From positions 1,116,001 through 1,180,000 of the forward strand of contig VTFK01000155.1 of assembly GCA_009617715.1 (NCBI GenBank): a stretch of DNA of 64,000 nucleotides, in the 5' to 3' direction. Shown here piece by piece: positions 1 to 11,689 of this stretch (position 1 is the first letter of the stretch; the number at the start of each line of letters is the position of its first letter). The notes below the pieces were generated by a model. The model worked only from the letters and a program-made list of their open reading frames with translations, did not search any database and had not been told where the DNA came from. The DNA is from Plectrocnemia conspersa. Its lineage: Eukaryota; Arthropoda; Insecta; Trichoptera; Polycentropodidae. A program made the position numbers and the translations under genes.

Positions 1-1176
1 AGTCACCGTCGACACTTTTTGTAATCGATGACTTCTTGCTGCAAACCGATGGTACATGCGCGTTCGTAATATTCGAATTGTGTAATAGACGAACGCTTCG
101 CTTACGGAACACATTTTAAGAAGCGCTGGCCTTCGGTTAAGGCCGTCCGTCCGTCGAGATACGTACGACGGCCGCTTCGCGACGAGTGCCGCGCGTTCGT
201 TCGTTCGTTCGTTCGTTGCTTTTGTCCTCTACGATTCGGCGAGATGACCGAGAACGGTCGAAGAGCGCAATGGCGGTGAGCAGTCGCGGCGGTGACAGCG
301 CATCAGCTGTGTCGAGGGGGCTCGCGCGCCACGCTTTCGGAAGCGCTGCGATCGATGCCAGCCGCCAGGTGACAAAGGAGCCGCGGAACTCAGCGCACAG
401 CTGACGAGTCCTTTGTTTCTCGACGCGGCGCGACGAGACGAGGACTGCGCCCCCTATGTACTACGCAAATCCGTATTGCACACTTCTTTTTAACGAACCG
501 TTGGTCTTAGATTTCATTTGACAGGTTAGGTTTGTCTGAACAACTATTGATTTCAATCATGTCAATCATTGCGCTACACCTCATTATGAGCTTTAGTCTC
601 ATAATGATGAAGCCACTTGCTGATTGCTCATGGTTGTGATCAATCTTATCTGCCGTGTCAGACATCGACTATTTCTACCAGCACTTCTCTACTATTTTAT
701 GATGTTGGCGACAATAGCACAACTTGCAACGAGTTGTTCTGTCTACAGGTTATTTTTCAGGCATATATATTATATGTGCAGTTTAAGTAAACGGTTGAAC
801 TTAGGCGTCTCATACCGTTTCGAATTTCTCTCGTTCTCCTCTAGGATTCAACTATCACTACTATTTCCGTTTATCACATCTGCTAGCTCTAACCATCAAC
901 TAAGAAAAGCGGGGCTGAGGTCATCGCTATCATTATTTAATTACTAGTTGAAACTGAAAAAATATTTTGTTGTAAATCGGACTCAATAAGCTATCTAATA
1001 GTGTATTATTTATCACTGCAATTATTAGTTTCAAAGATATAGGTGCTTAAAATGTTACATGTATTCGTTGCAAGACGTAATTCTATGTAAAAAAAATAAC
1101 CACAGTTATTTTTTGCTTTCAGATGATTTCTGCAGTGAACCAACTCTCAGTTTAGTTCAACATTTGAATTCTCAAA
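1..1176 (+). promoter_or_regulatory. CpG-rich upstream region and probable 5' leader of TRIP12
   Basis: The first ~450 bases are much richer in G+C and CpG than the rest of the window, and then the DNA becomes AT-rich. This is what a promoter with a non-coding first exon looks like in an AT-rich insect genome. A short TTCG tandem run lies at about 195-217. A possible splice donor (CAG then gtgac) sits at 368/369, so a leader exon could end there. The open frames across 186-404 and 624-947 show no family resemblance and are not called as genes. Promoter status is inferred from composition and position only. Confidence 0.4.
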
Positions 1177-4100
1177 ATGTATAACGATGAAGAGATTGAA
1201 ACGTTCGTCGATATCGTCAGGTGACTCTGTATATAAATTGTTCAACGGTGTTCGCATCTAGCTGTGACTGCGAATAGATTTGTCGTTTTACGCGACGACC
1301 GCGAGTGTCGTTCGGACTATAATTGCCACAGTGCAAAGTGCTGTCGGGCAAATTTTCAAACATTGTAAAAAGTGGGCAAACGGTGGGTAGCAAGGACTGT
1401 GGGGCATGGTGTGTGGAGCGGTCCCCGCAACCCCACCATCGCTGCACCCCTCGGCAGCCTATGGCCCAACAGGACGTCAGGCTGACGCTCTCCAACGCAC
1501 CCAGGGAGTCCGCCAGGTAACAAATCTTATCAAAAAAATATAAAAATATAATCGATCGTTACTAATGTCGAATACTGAATTTTCAGTCAAATTAACGGTG
1601 AGGGCGCTGGTGAATGGAGTCGTCGGCGAGCCGATCGCCGGAGTAGAAGGGAGTCTCGACGCGTTGCATCCGGTAGTCTCCCTTGTGCACCTACGGTTTC
1701 CGCCGAACTCGACGTGTCTCCGCCGACGACGGGACGCAAGAGGAGCGCGCGCAACGGTCGCAGCTTGGGTCCGGCCAAGAAAGCCAGAAGGAGTTCGATC
1801 AAACCGGCGATTGAAGATTGTGTCGCGCATCGTACACGTTCCAAGAGCTTAAACGGTTCCGAGCTACTGAAGACATCCGTCTCGGAAGACAAGCCAAAGT
1901 CGGCGGAACTGAATACATCCGCGTTACTCGCTCGACCTAGTTTATCTAAAACCGGACACGGTTTCGAAGGGTTGCTTTTTCCGTTCGACGATAGAGATTT
2001 CGACTATTCTCCTTTTAGCAATTCCACCGCTACAGAGCTAGTCGACTCCGACCATTCTTTATACTCGCCCAACAAATCGAAGACTAGAAATCGAAGGAGA
2101 AAAACTAAAGGCGGAAACTCAAACGCCGGTTCTAAGAGACAACGCTACGAATTGAGCTCTCCGACTACTTCGATCAGTAGTTTGCAGGCGATAAAAGAAT
2201 CCGTAGCCGCAAGGAGCGCTCCGTCTACCAGACGTCCGGTCGCCAGACCGACTTTGGTTCTCAAAAGTTCACCAGGCTCCAAACTCAATAAAACATATCC
2301 GTTGAGAAACAGAAGTAAGAACGCATCGAGTACGAGCGAAGAACGTTTCAGAGACAGTTCTGGTAAGTGATAGTTTTGAGTTTGCTTTCTTTAAACAGTT
2401 TTAGATATGGTAATGACCGACACTTTTGAAATAATTTTAGCGAGCTCAACGGGAAGCGAAGGATCGTATTCTGGTCGACAGTTAAACATATCAAATATCA
2501 CTAGTTCGTTATCTGCTAGAAAATCTAAAAATTCGCAACCGAGTTCTTCAAATTTCCTTTTAGGTTATTATGTGTTATTTTTAATATTAACGATAGAACT
2601 CAATACTGCGTATATTCCAAATCAATTTTTTTATAGTTTTATATTTTATTTTTAAAGCTTTCTTTTTAATATTAATGCATAGTAGTTTTTTGATACCAAT
2701 TATATTTTTAATAAGATTTATTCGTTTGAAAACTAATTATTTTTTTAAATTTTAGAATCAAACAAGAAATATCCCGTTGCATCGAAGCCGTTGTCTTTAA
2801 GGTCGTTAAGTAATAAGGTTAACACCAATAATTTAGTAACTAGATTGGGAAACAGATCTACGAGAGCAGCCGCTCAGTCTTCGTCTACTGTAACGCAGTC
2901 TAAAAAACAGGTAGGTAGCTTTGACGTTTTCGATTCATTACTCGTAATATTAAATTTAAATGACATTTTAATTTATCGTTTTGTAGAACCGCGCTTCAGC
3001 TCCGACTGGAGGTGAATGTGACAGGTTAAGGCGTAGCACAAGAAGTGCGGGGGCTTCCGGCGTGTTGGACATGCCCCAGCAGACACATACTAGTGCGGCC
3101 GCAAATAACATCAAGCGCGATAAAAAAGGTTTATTATAAACCTATTAACGAATAACATTAAAATAACATATTTATTGATTCAATTATTTTATTTAGGTAA
3201 GAGCAGTCTGGGTTCCTGTGCGAGTAGTGGGGGTAGTAGCGCGGGAGGGCGCCGCCCCCCGCCCACCCCCTCTGTGCCTTCTCAAGCAAATCCTTGCTTG
3301 TCAGTACCGCAACAGCCGCCGCTTTCACCCGTGAGTATTAATATAATTATTTTTAAATATATGGAATTCGTACTCATGTTACTAATATTTCAGAGTGCCG
3401 TTGCATCGACTTCTAACCAACAGGGCGGTCTGTTGGCAAATATGGTAGGAGGTATAAATACCGACTCCAAATCGAAATTTAAAGGACCGGCCGAAGAAAG
3501 CGGCACAGGTATGGCAGAAAGCGCTGCCGGCGGCACCGCTAGTGTCGGAGAATCTTCATCTGACGACAGCGAAGTCGGAAGACTACAAGCTTTATTAGAA
3601 GCTCGCGGCCTTCCTCCCCATCTGCTCGGAGCTCTCGGTCCAAGAATGCAGAATTTAATCCATCGTAGCATGGGAGCTACTACTTGTAAAATTGCTCTTA
3701 AAACTTGCTATATAAATGTAATAAACTAGATTTAATGAAATATAATATTTCAGCTTCGAAAGCGACCCAATTGCTCGTCGGTCTGCAGGCGACTGGAGAC
3801 GAAGGTCAACAGTTGCAAGCTGTGATAGAGATGTGTCAGTTATTAGTTATGGGTAACGAAGATACACTCGCCGGTTTTCCCGTACGGCAGGTTGTCCCTG
3901 CGCTTATCACTTTGCTCGGAATGGAGCATAATTTCGATATGGTAAGTTTAAACGACCGACTGATTTATCCATCCTTAAATTCATACAATACCAAATTCGC
4001 AGATGAATCACGCGTGTCGCGCACTGACGTATATGATGGAAGCTTTACCTCACACATCTGGAGCGGTCGCACTCGCCGTTCCTGTTTTCTTGGATAAGCT

Positions 4101-7100
4101 ACAGGCCATTACATGTATGGATGTAGCAGAACAGAGCTTAACAGCTTTAGACATGTTATCTCGTCGCCATTCAAAGCCAATTCTACAAGCAGTGAGTTGA
4201 TTATTTACTAAACTGGAATTTGCATTTAGTTAATTTTATTTAATGCAAAATATTACTATTTTCAGAGAGGAGTATCTGCATGTTTAATGTATTTAGACTT
4301 CTTCTCCATAAACGCACAAAGAGCAGCTCTCTCGATAACATCAAATTGTTGCCAGAATTTACAAAGTGATGAATTTCTGTTCATAAAAGAATCTTTACCA
4401 TTATTAGCAAGCAGGTAATGCATATAGACGGGCTTTCATTTATATGCTTTATGTTTATGTATTTTATATTATTTTCTCATTTTAGATTAACACAACAAGA
4501 TAAGAAATCTTTGGAGAGTGTTTGCTTAGCGTTTTCTCGACTGGTCGATAGTTATCAAAATGACCCTGCACGACTTCAAGAAATCGCTAGCTCAGAGCTA
4601 CTTACTAATTTACAGCAATTGGTATTTATTTTTTGAATATACAATATGCGTATTATATATTATTTTATTAATGTTTTTTTTAACATATAGCTGGTAGTTA
4701 CTCCGCCGATAATCAGTATTGGGACTTTCAATACGGTGCTGAGGATGTTGAGCGTCATGTGTTCGAGCTGTCCGGAACTCGCGATTGCTCTTTTACGTCA
4801 AAACATTGCAGATACCCTACTGTTTCTTCTTACCGGGTCTACAGTGCCTAATCCGCAAGACGAAGTGGAGCTCACAGTCAGATCTCCGCCCGAGCTATAC
4901 GAGATCACGTCTCTAATCGCCGAATTGATGCCTCATTTGCCAAATTCTGGTTTGTTTACTGTAGACGCTTGTTTAGAAAGACCCTGGGGAGCTACAAATC
5001 CGCCAGATAATCACGCTCAATGGCAGTGGAGAGATGATTCAGGTAACTAACGCTCATAATTATTTCGTAAAAGTAGCCACAAGTGGATTGTTAATATTTT
5101 TTTAATTAGGCGTTTGGCGTTCCTATGCTGCAGTGGATTCTCGAGTTATAGAAGCTGCTCATCAAAATTCTGAAGATGAAGTCTCGTTGAACGCCCTGGG
5201 CCGCACTTACATAGTCGACTTCATGTCTATGAAGCAAATAAACGAAGACACCGGCACCACCCGGCCCGTTCAGCGAAGATTAGGCCCTTCTCCGGCACAG
5301 TCTCCCGCTTCTCCATCGTCAATTGCAGATGCCTCAAGTATTATTTTTTTTTCTAAATAACACTATTATAATTGATGTTTCAACTTATAACGTATTTATT
5401 ACTTCAGATGCAACTAATGCCAACACAACCGTCGGAAGATGGAGCAATGCATCTGATGCGCGCACGGCGTGTTTGAGCGGTGCTTGTGGAAAGCGTGTTT
5501 TGGCTTTATCTTCAGTGTTGTTAGAAGTGTATTCGAGCTCTGCGGCCCTGCAGTTCGCTGTCAATGTCTCAAAGCTTTATTGAGAATGGTTTATCATGCT
5601 GATTCTGATATGCTCGCTAGCATATTGAAATATCAGGTAGTGGGAAATATATTACTATGATTGTAATACATACGTATAAATCGTTGAATTAATATAATTT
5701 ATTAGGTTGTATCGTCACATATTGCTGGAATGATGGCCTCGAACGATTTACGTATAGTGGTCGGTTCTCTACAAATGGCAGAGATCTTAATGCAAAAATT
5801 ACCTGACGTGTTTGGAGTGCATTTCCGTAGAGAAGGTGTTATGCATCAGGTATATAACTTATTCTTTTGCTCCCATTGATTAATTTTTCGTCACAATAAT
5901 GTATATTTCTTTTTAGATTCAATTGCTAGCTGATCCTGCAGTGCCTTTATGCCCGAGCCCACCTAAATCCATTCGGAATGCGGCATTATCCAATACCATA
6001 TCGAGTGCTACAGTAAAAAGAGATTTATCTTCTGGGATGGCTCTTAATACTCTAATGCACTATTCAACTAACTCAAAAGCAAAGGTTAATTGAATAAAAT
6101 TATATTTTTAAGAATACGACAATCAATATATTTATACTTTTAGGCATCATCGAACGCTGGTAATAAGACTCCTGCGACATTAGCGAACGCAGTAGCTCCA
6201 TCAATGGTCAACGCTAATGGTGCACCCGGAACATCAAACGCTACTTCATTGAACTATTCAGGTTTGTTTTATGTTCTTTTATAAAGGCTTTTTTCAAGAT
6301 GTTCAATATTAACAAAAAAAAAATAGTATTTTCTCTTGAGACAAGTCTGACGTCTAGTAATCCAAATGGGGTTGCAGGATCCCTCGAGTCCGTACATTCT
6401 AGTAACGAAATTCCTGTGTCTTCCGTCTCTGTGATTTCATCTCAAGAACATAGGTTTGTACTTTAACTCGCATATTTAATTGCTTCTTTATACGCTGTTT
6501 ATGCCAATCTTTCAATTGCTTAGATCTCAAAGCCCCGTGTCCATGCGGATCACCGATGTGTTGAAACGTAAACGCGCCCCCAAAAGATCTGTCGAACGTG
6601 CGACGATGACGGCAGCGAGCGGAACGGCTGTAGGTAATCGACATCGCCGACAGGAAGATCCGACTGAAATGCCTTCGGCTCAATATCATCATCATCCAGG
6701 TAATAATATTTATTTATTTAATTCACCGTGCTAAATATTTGCCAATGGAGAACTTATCAATAAACTAAAGTATTATTTACAGGATCTGGATTCAAGTTGA
6801 AATTTGGAGGTGCCACGTCAAAGACTAGCTCGTTTTTGGCTTCTTTGAATCCTGCACGATGGGGTCGCCAACATGGGAGTTCGTCGTTGGGAGCTATCAC
6901 CAGAGAGACTGTGCAGTCCAACGCTAATATAGCAGCACAAAATAGGTATATTACTGGATAATCAGGTAGCATAAAAGCATAGTATCTCTATTGTCCAAAA
7001 AAAATTTGAGACACATCATAAAACATCAGATATATCAATGCTGCATATGTACACGTTTTTTTACTTTAATTTTTATTTAAATTCTATCCTCTGCAATCAT

Positions 7101-10100
7101 GCCATTACTGTTTCCAAACACACAATCCGATTCTCGGATATGATACTCATAATTTTTAAGCTTTTTTTATTAGTCTGAGTGACTATCATAAATTTTGACT
7201 TTTAAGCTAATCTTGAAATGTAAACTTGTAATTACATTATCCCTATCTTGTAATTACATTATGTCCGATTTCTGCAGAGAAGGCTAATTCTTTCATTGCT
7301 TGGAATAATTCATTATCTGAATCAGAATTTATATAATTTTATAAAGCAGCGCAGATGGGGCAAGTTCATGTGCTTTTGCCCAGCAGTTTTGACAGTTTCT
7401 TAGTCATTAATAAACACTGCATAGTTCGAAAAAATATACTGTAACACAATAGAAACTAGTTCATCAATATGTGACTCAAATTGGCTAGATTAGACTGCAC
7501 TCGGATCACAATACTTTGCATCCACTGTTCATGAAAACAGTTATATTTGTACTATGTACTTTTATTACACTTAACTATACTGCTTATGTGAATTATTATT
7601 TTAGGGAAAAGGCTCGTCAATGGGTTAGAAGTCAAGCGGCAACATTGATTGCTGAACATGGCAGCGCTAATGGAGGAAGAGGTGGAGGAACACACCCCGC
7701 TAGTGGTGTTCTGGCTCGTCTCACGGCAGCAGTACAAAGACTCAGAGCGCCCGACACCGAATTAATGCAAATGGCGTTGATTCAGCTTAGGGACGTGCTG
7801 GTCGACAGTGATATTTCTCCATTTGAGGTATACATATTATATTAAAATCTCTTTTATTGTTTGTTTATCATGATTATTCGTCAATCAGGTCAATCACTCC
7901 GGACTTATCGGTGCTCTTCTGGGCTTCTTAACGACCTGCAATGAAGAAGACCCAGACGAATTGGCATCTAGAAATGCTCGCTTGAGAGCTTTCTTGAACG
8001 TTTTCGCTGACATGCCCCAAGATGTCGAGTTAGTGTTCAAAGATGTGTTAATAGTACTTATTCAAGTTCCAAAATATATATTCGATATTCGTTTATTCTA
8101 GTGCTGTGGAACCGATGTTCAACTACAATCCTTCGAGTTTATCAGCGTTGGTGAACAAAATCAACGCTTGCATTTCCCAATTAGAACAATTTCCGGTGCG
8201 TGTTCACGACTTACCCGCACGGCCTTCGACGAGTGCCCTTAAATTTTTCAACACTCATCAGCTAAAAGTAATATTTTATTTAATTAAAGCTACACCAAAA
8301 TGTGTATGTTTAAATACTAATATTGCATAATTTTGCAGTGTAATTTGCAACGTCATCCAGCTTGTACAAATTTGAAGCAATGGAAAGGCGGCACCGTAAA
8401 AATTGATCCTTTAGCTTTGGTATATGCTATTGAAAAGTAAGTATTGATATTTTAGAATGTACGGATGATATCCTCTATTTAATTAATAAATAAATATAAT
8501 TATTTGTAGATATCTATTGGTTAGAGGCTATGCAAGGCAGAGAGAGACAAACACTGCATGCGCAGGAAACACTAGTGGCCAGAGTACTCATACGGGAACA
8601 CATCAACTTGCACCAGATTCAGATGATGATAATACTGAAGAAGATATTGACGATTCGTTGGCTGCAGTTGTTATTTCGCAGGGAAGGTGCAGAAATTTAA
8701 CCTCTCTTTGTAAAAAATATCTACCAAAATCCATAATAAATCTATTTTTTAATTCATAGGTCAAGACATAAGTTGCAATTCTTGATCGGTGATAATATTC
8801 TCCCGTACAATATGACAGTCTACCAAGCTGTGAGGCAGTTCAGCCCTCACGCAAACGATCAATCAGAGACAGACACAGACACGGAAACTCCATTGGGTAA
8901 TTTAAATACTTTTAAAATAATAAATTATAAAACTAAGAAACTTACGAAGATTGCTTTTGATTGAATAGGTAATGCCGGTATTTGGATTCAAACACACACA
9001 ATATACTATCGAGCCGTCGGAGCGGACGGCGGTGTGAATGCAAACAACACCCTCACAGGACCGAACTCTGCAGTCGGTCAAGGTCAGCAGGGTCGCAAAG
9101 GAAAAGGCACGTCGACCAAATCAAATAACAGAAGAAAGATTGACGATTTGTGGAACGGTAAGTTGCGATTAGTAAATATCTAAATTTTGTTCAAATTATT
9201 GTTTTACATGTATGTTTAGAAGGAATAGTCCCTCCGATTACATCAGCTCTGGGAAAATTACTGGATCCCAAGTTGCCAAACGTAGTCACTGTGTCGGATG
9301 CGTCCTTATCTGCTTTGGCACTGTTGCGATCTCTTCACGCAATTTGCAGACATTGGTCTTGTTTGTATCGTGCGTGTCCTCAACTATCACGCTCGTTACT
9401 TCCACAATCAGATTTCGTGAATTCAAAGGTAAACTATTCTTGCTTGTGAATATAACAACACATCAAAGAATTAATGTATTTGTTCTTAATATGTGTGCAA
9501 GTATTGGAATACAGCAACTTATATTTATTTTTATAGTTAGCAGCTAAAGCTAGTAGACAACTACAAGATCCGCTCGTCATTATGACTGGAAACTTACCAC
9601 AGTGGCTTCAACAGATAGCATATGCCTGGTAATAACAAGTTTATTTTTTGTATGTAAATGTCATCAAATAGTTCTAATGTTGATATTTATTTTGCAGTCC
9701 TTTCTTGTTTCCTTTGGAAACGAGACAGTTGCTCTTCTATGCTGTTTCATTCGATCGGGACAGAGCTCTACAGCGTTTGTTAGACTCTAGTCCAGAACTA
9801 AACCACGCGTCGAACGACTCCACCGAAAGGGTGACCCCGAGATTGGACAGAAGAAAACGGACCATATCACGAGATCATATTTTAAAGCAAGCCGAACAAG
9901 TCATTCAAGACTTTGCTCATTCCAAAGCCTTATTGGAGGTCAAATACGAAAATGAAGTCGGTACAGGACTGGGTCCCACTCTGGAGTTCTACGCACTGGT
10001 GTCTCAGGAATTACAACGAGCAGATTTGGACCTTTGGCACGGTAGCGAGAATTTTAAACAGAAGCCCTCCAGTTTCGGCGGTGACGCCATAAAGAGCAAT

Positions 10101-11689
10101 CAGATAACAGTCAAGCAAGATCCTGATAGTCCTCCCAATATCGATCCAGCAGCGAATCTGGCATCCAGCGTTTATAACAACCTCAATTTGAGCGAGGAGC
10201 CCAATTTGCAAAATGCCAACATAGACGACTCGAGCATGCGCACCATGGACATGCCGACGATCATGAGCTCTGATTTAAATTTAAACAGTGAACTTGCGCC
10301 GCAAGGAGAGGACGTAATGCCTCCTACTGATGAGATTAAAGATCATGTGAAGAATTCGTCTGAAATATCGTATGTCAGTCTTCCTTGCGGTCTTTTTCCG
10401 CAAGCGCTCGGACGGAACACCAGAGTCTCACAACTGTCGAAAATTAAAGCAAAGTTTAGATTTCTGGGCAAATTTATGGCTAAAGCTGTGATGGACTCTA
10501 GAATGGTATATTTTTTATAATTGCGATTTTACTTGCATTGAATTGGGACTAATGTAGTGATTTTTATAGTTGGATCTACCGTTCTCTTTAACTTTCTATC
10601 GATGGATAATCGGCGAAGAAGTTAGCTTAAACCTCGGCGATATACGTAATGTAGCTCCAGAATTATGGCGTTCGCTTTGTAGACTACAGAGAGTTGCTCT
10701 TCACGCTGATAATATACGCAAAGATACTGCAATATCGTCTGAAAGAAAACGAGAAATGGTAAGATAAGAAAAAATATTAATATTTATAAGACTGCATAAT
10801 TAATTTAATTATATTATTTAGCTCGATGCTTTGGAATTGGATGGATGCCCAATAGAAGAATTGGGACTAGATTTTATTTTACCAGGACATAGCTGTACTG
10901 AGCTACGTCGAGGAGGTCGTGATTTGGCTGTCACTTCTCATAACCTGGGACAATACATTTCGCTCGTAACTCATTGGTTACTGTTTGAAGGTGTGTAGAA
11001 TAATGTTTAAATGTATAATTATAATATTTACCTTTTTAAAATTAATCAATTAATAGGTGTGAACCGGCAAATGGATGCCTTTAGAGAAGGTTTTGAATCA
11101 GTTTTTCCATTACAAAATTTGAAAATGTTTTATCCTGAAGAACTAGAAGCCATATTCTGCGGTACCGCTACAGGTAGCATCGTCTTTTCTGTATTTATTT
11201 AGACCGTGACAATGTTTTGATTATATTTTTTGATTAGGTTATGCTGGTGGTATAAGTCAACGATGGGACATTCGTATGTTGAGTGAGGCGTGTCGAGCGG
11301 ATCACGGTTTTACATCAGAATCTCGTGCCATACGTATGCTTCTTGAAATTTTAAGCTTATATGATACAAACGAACAGCGTCTCTTCTTACAATTCCTTAC
11401 CGGAAGTCCAAGATTACCGACTGGAGGTTTGTGCTTATTTATAAAGTATCTCATAAATGTGAATTATTCTGATTTATTTATCATCGTCGTAGGTTTCAAA
11501 GCTCTGTCTCCGCCTTTAACCGTTGTCAGGAAAACTCTCGAGCCAAATGTCAACGCTGATGAATATTTACCGTCAGTGATGACCTGCGTAAACTACCTCA
11601 AACTTCCCGACTACTCCTCGATAGAGGTGATGAGGACCAAATTGCGAATAGCAGCGAGCGAAGGCCAGCACTCCTTCCATTTATCATAA
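1177..11689 (+). CDS. ctrip: E3 ubiquitin-protein ligase TRIP12 (Ctrip), HECT type
   Basis: HECT-type ubiquitin ligase, in other animals nuclear and acting in ubiquitin-fusion degradation and chromatin/DNA-damage control. About 35 exons: 1177-1220 (or 1461-1516), 1587-2362, 2441-2563, 2756-2910, 2987-3128, 3197-3330, 3394-3685, 3754-3941, 4003-4191, 4266-4414, 4486-4621, 4691-5042, 5110-5337, 5408-5636, 5706-5849, 5917-6084, 6144-6261, 6378-6453, 6524-6699, 6783-6945, 7605-7827, 7889-8028, 8102-8267, 8339-8436, 8510-8686, 8760-8896, 8969-9157, 9220-9428, 9537-9628, 9698-10505, 10570-10758, 10822-10990, 11057-11173, 11238-11426, 11493-11689. About 2,360 residues, somewhat longer than vertebrate TRIP12. 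In order: a basic Ser-rich N-terminus; the TRIP12 hallmark [17 protein letters not shown] (exon 3394-3685); armadillo-type repeats (3754-4621); a WWE domain ([10 protein letters not shown]; 4691-5337); and a C-terminal HECT domain. The catalytic Cys of [14 protein letters not shown] is encoded at 11585-11587, and the protein ends SFHLS. Phase closes through all exons except 5408-5636, which needs one extra base. The start codon is uncertain. Confidence 0.95.
1461..1516 (+). CDS. ctrip: Alternative first coding exon of TRIP12
   Basis: An ATG at 1461 opens 18 codons ([18 protein letters not shown]) ending in phase 2 at a donor (CCAG then gtaac). It joins in frame to the exon at 1587. The ATG at 1177 ([14 protein letters not shown]) also ends in phase 2 at a donor at 1220 and joins the same exon in the same frame. 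The window therefore offers two equally valid N-termini. Which is used, or whether both are, cannot be told from sequence. This stretch is more GC-rich than the flanking intron. Confidence 0.4.
5408..5636 (+). other. ctrip: Frameshifted exon within TRIP12
   Basis: The preceding exon ends in phase 1 at 5337, which sets the frame that reads ...[12 protein letters not shown]. That frame then runs to a stop at 5581-5583. The conserved continuation [17 protein letters not shown] is in another frame, starting at about 5545. Inserting one base in the run TGCGGCCC (about 5542-5548) would restore SSSAGPAV, which matches the family, and would let the next exon (5706, phase 0) join correctly. The remainder of the gene is intact, so this is either a base-calling error in a G run or a recent one-base deletion. 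Confidence 0.8.

Noticed and set aside
186..404. 72-codon open frame (Arg/Ser/Ala-rich)
   Set aside because: It lies in CpG-rich promoter-like DNA, where chance frames are long. It starts at a non-ATG codon in TTCG repeats, ends out of phase with TRIP12, and has no family resemblance.
624..947. 107-codon open frame on +
   Set aside because: Starts at a non-ATG codon (TTG), has composition of translated AT-rich DNA, and no motif.
1565..1852. Open frames on both strands across 1477-1892
   Set aside because: Shadows of the TRIP12 exon 1587-2362, which is open in the correct phase and has the TRIP12-like basic N-terminal composition.
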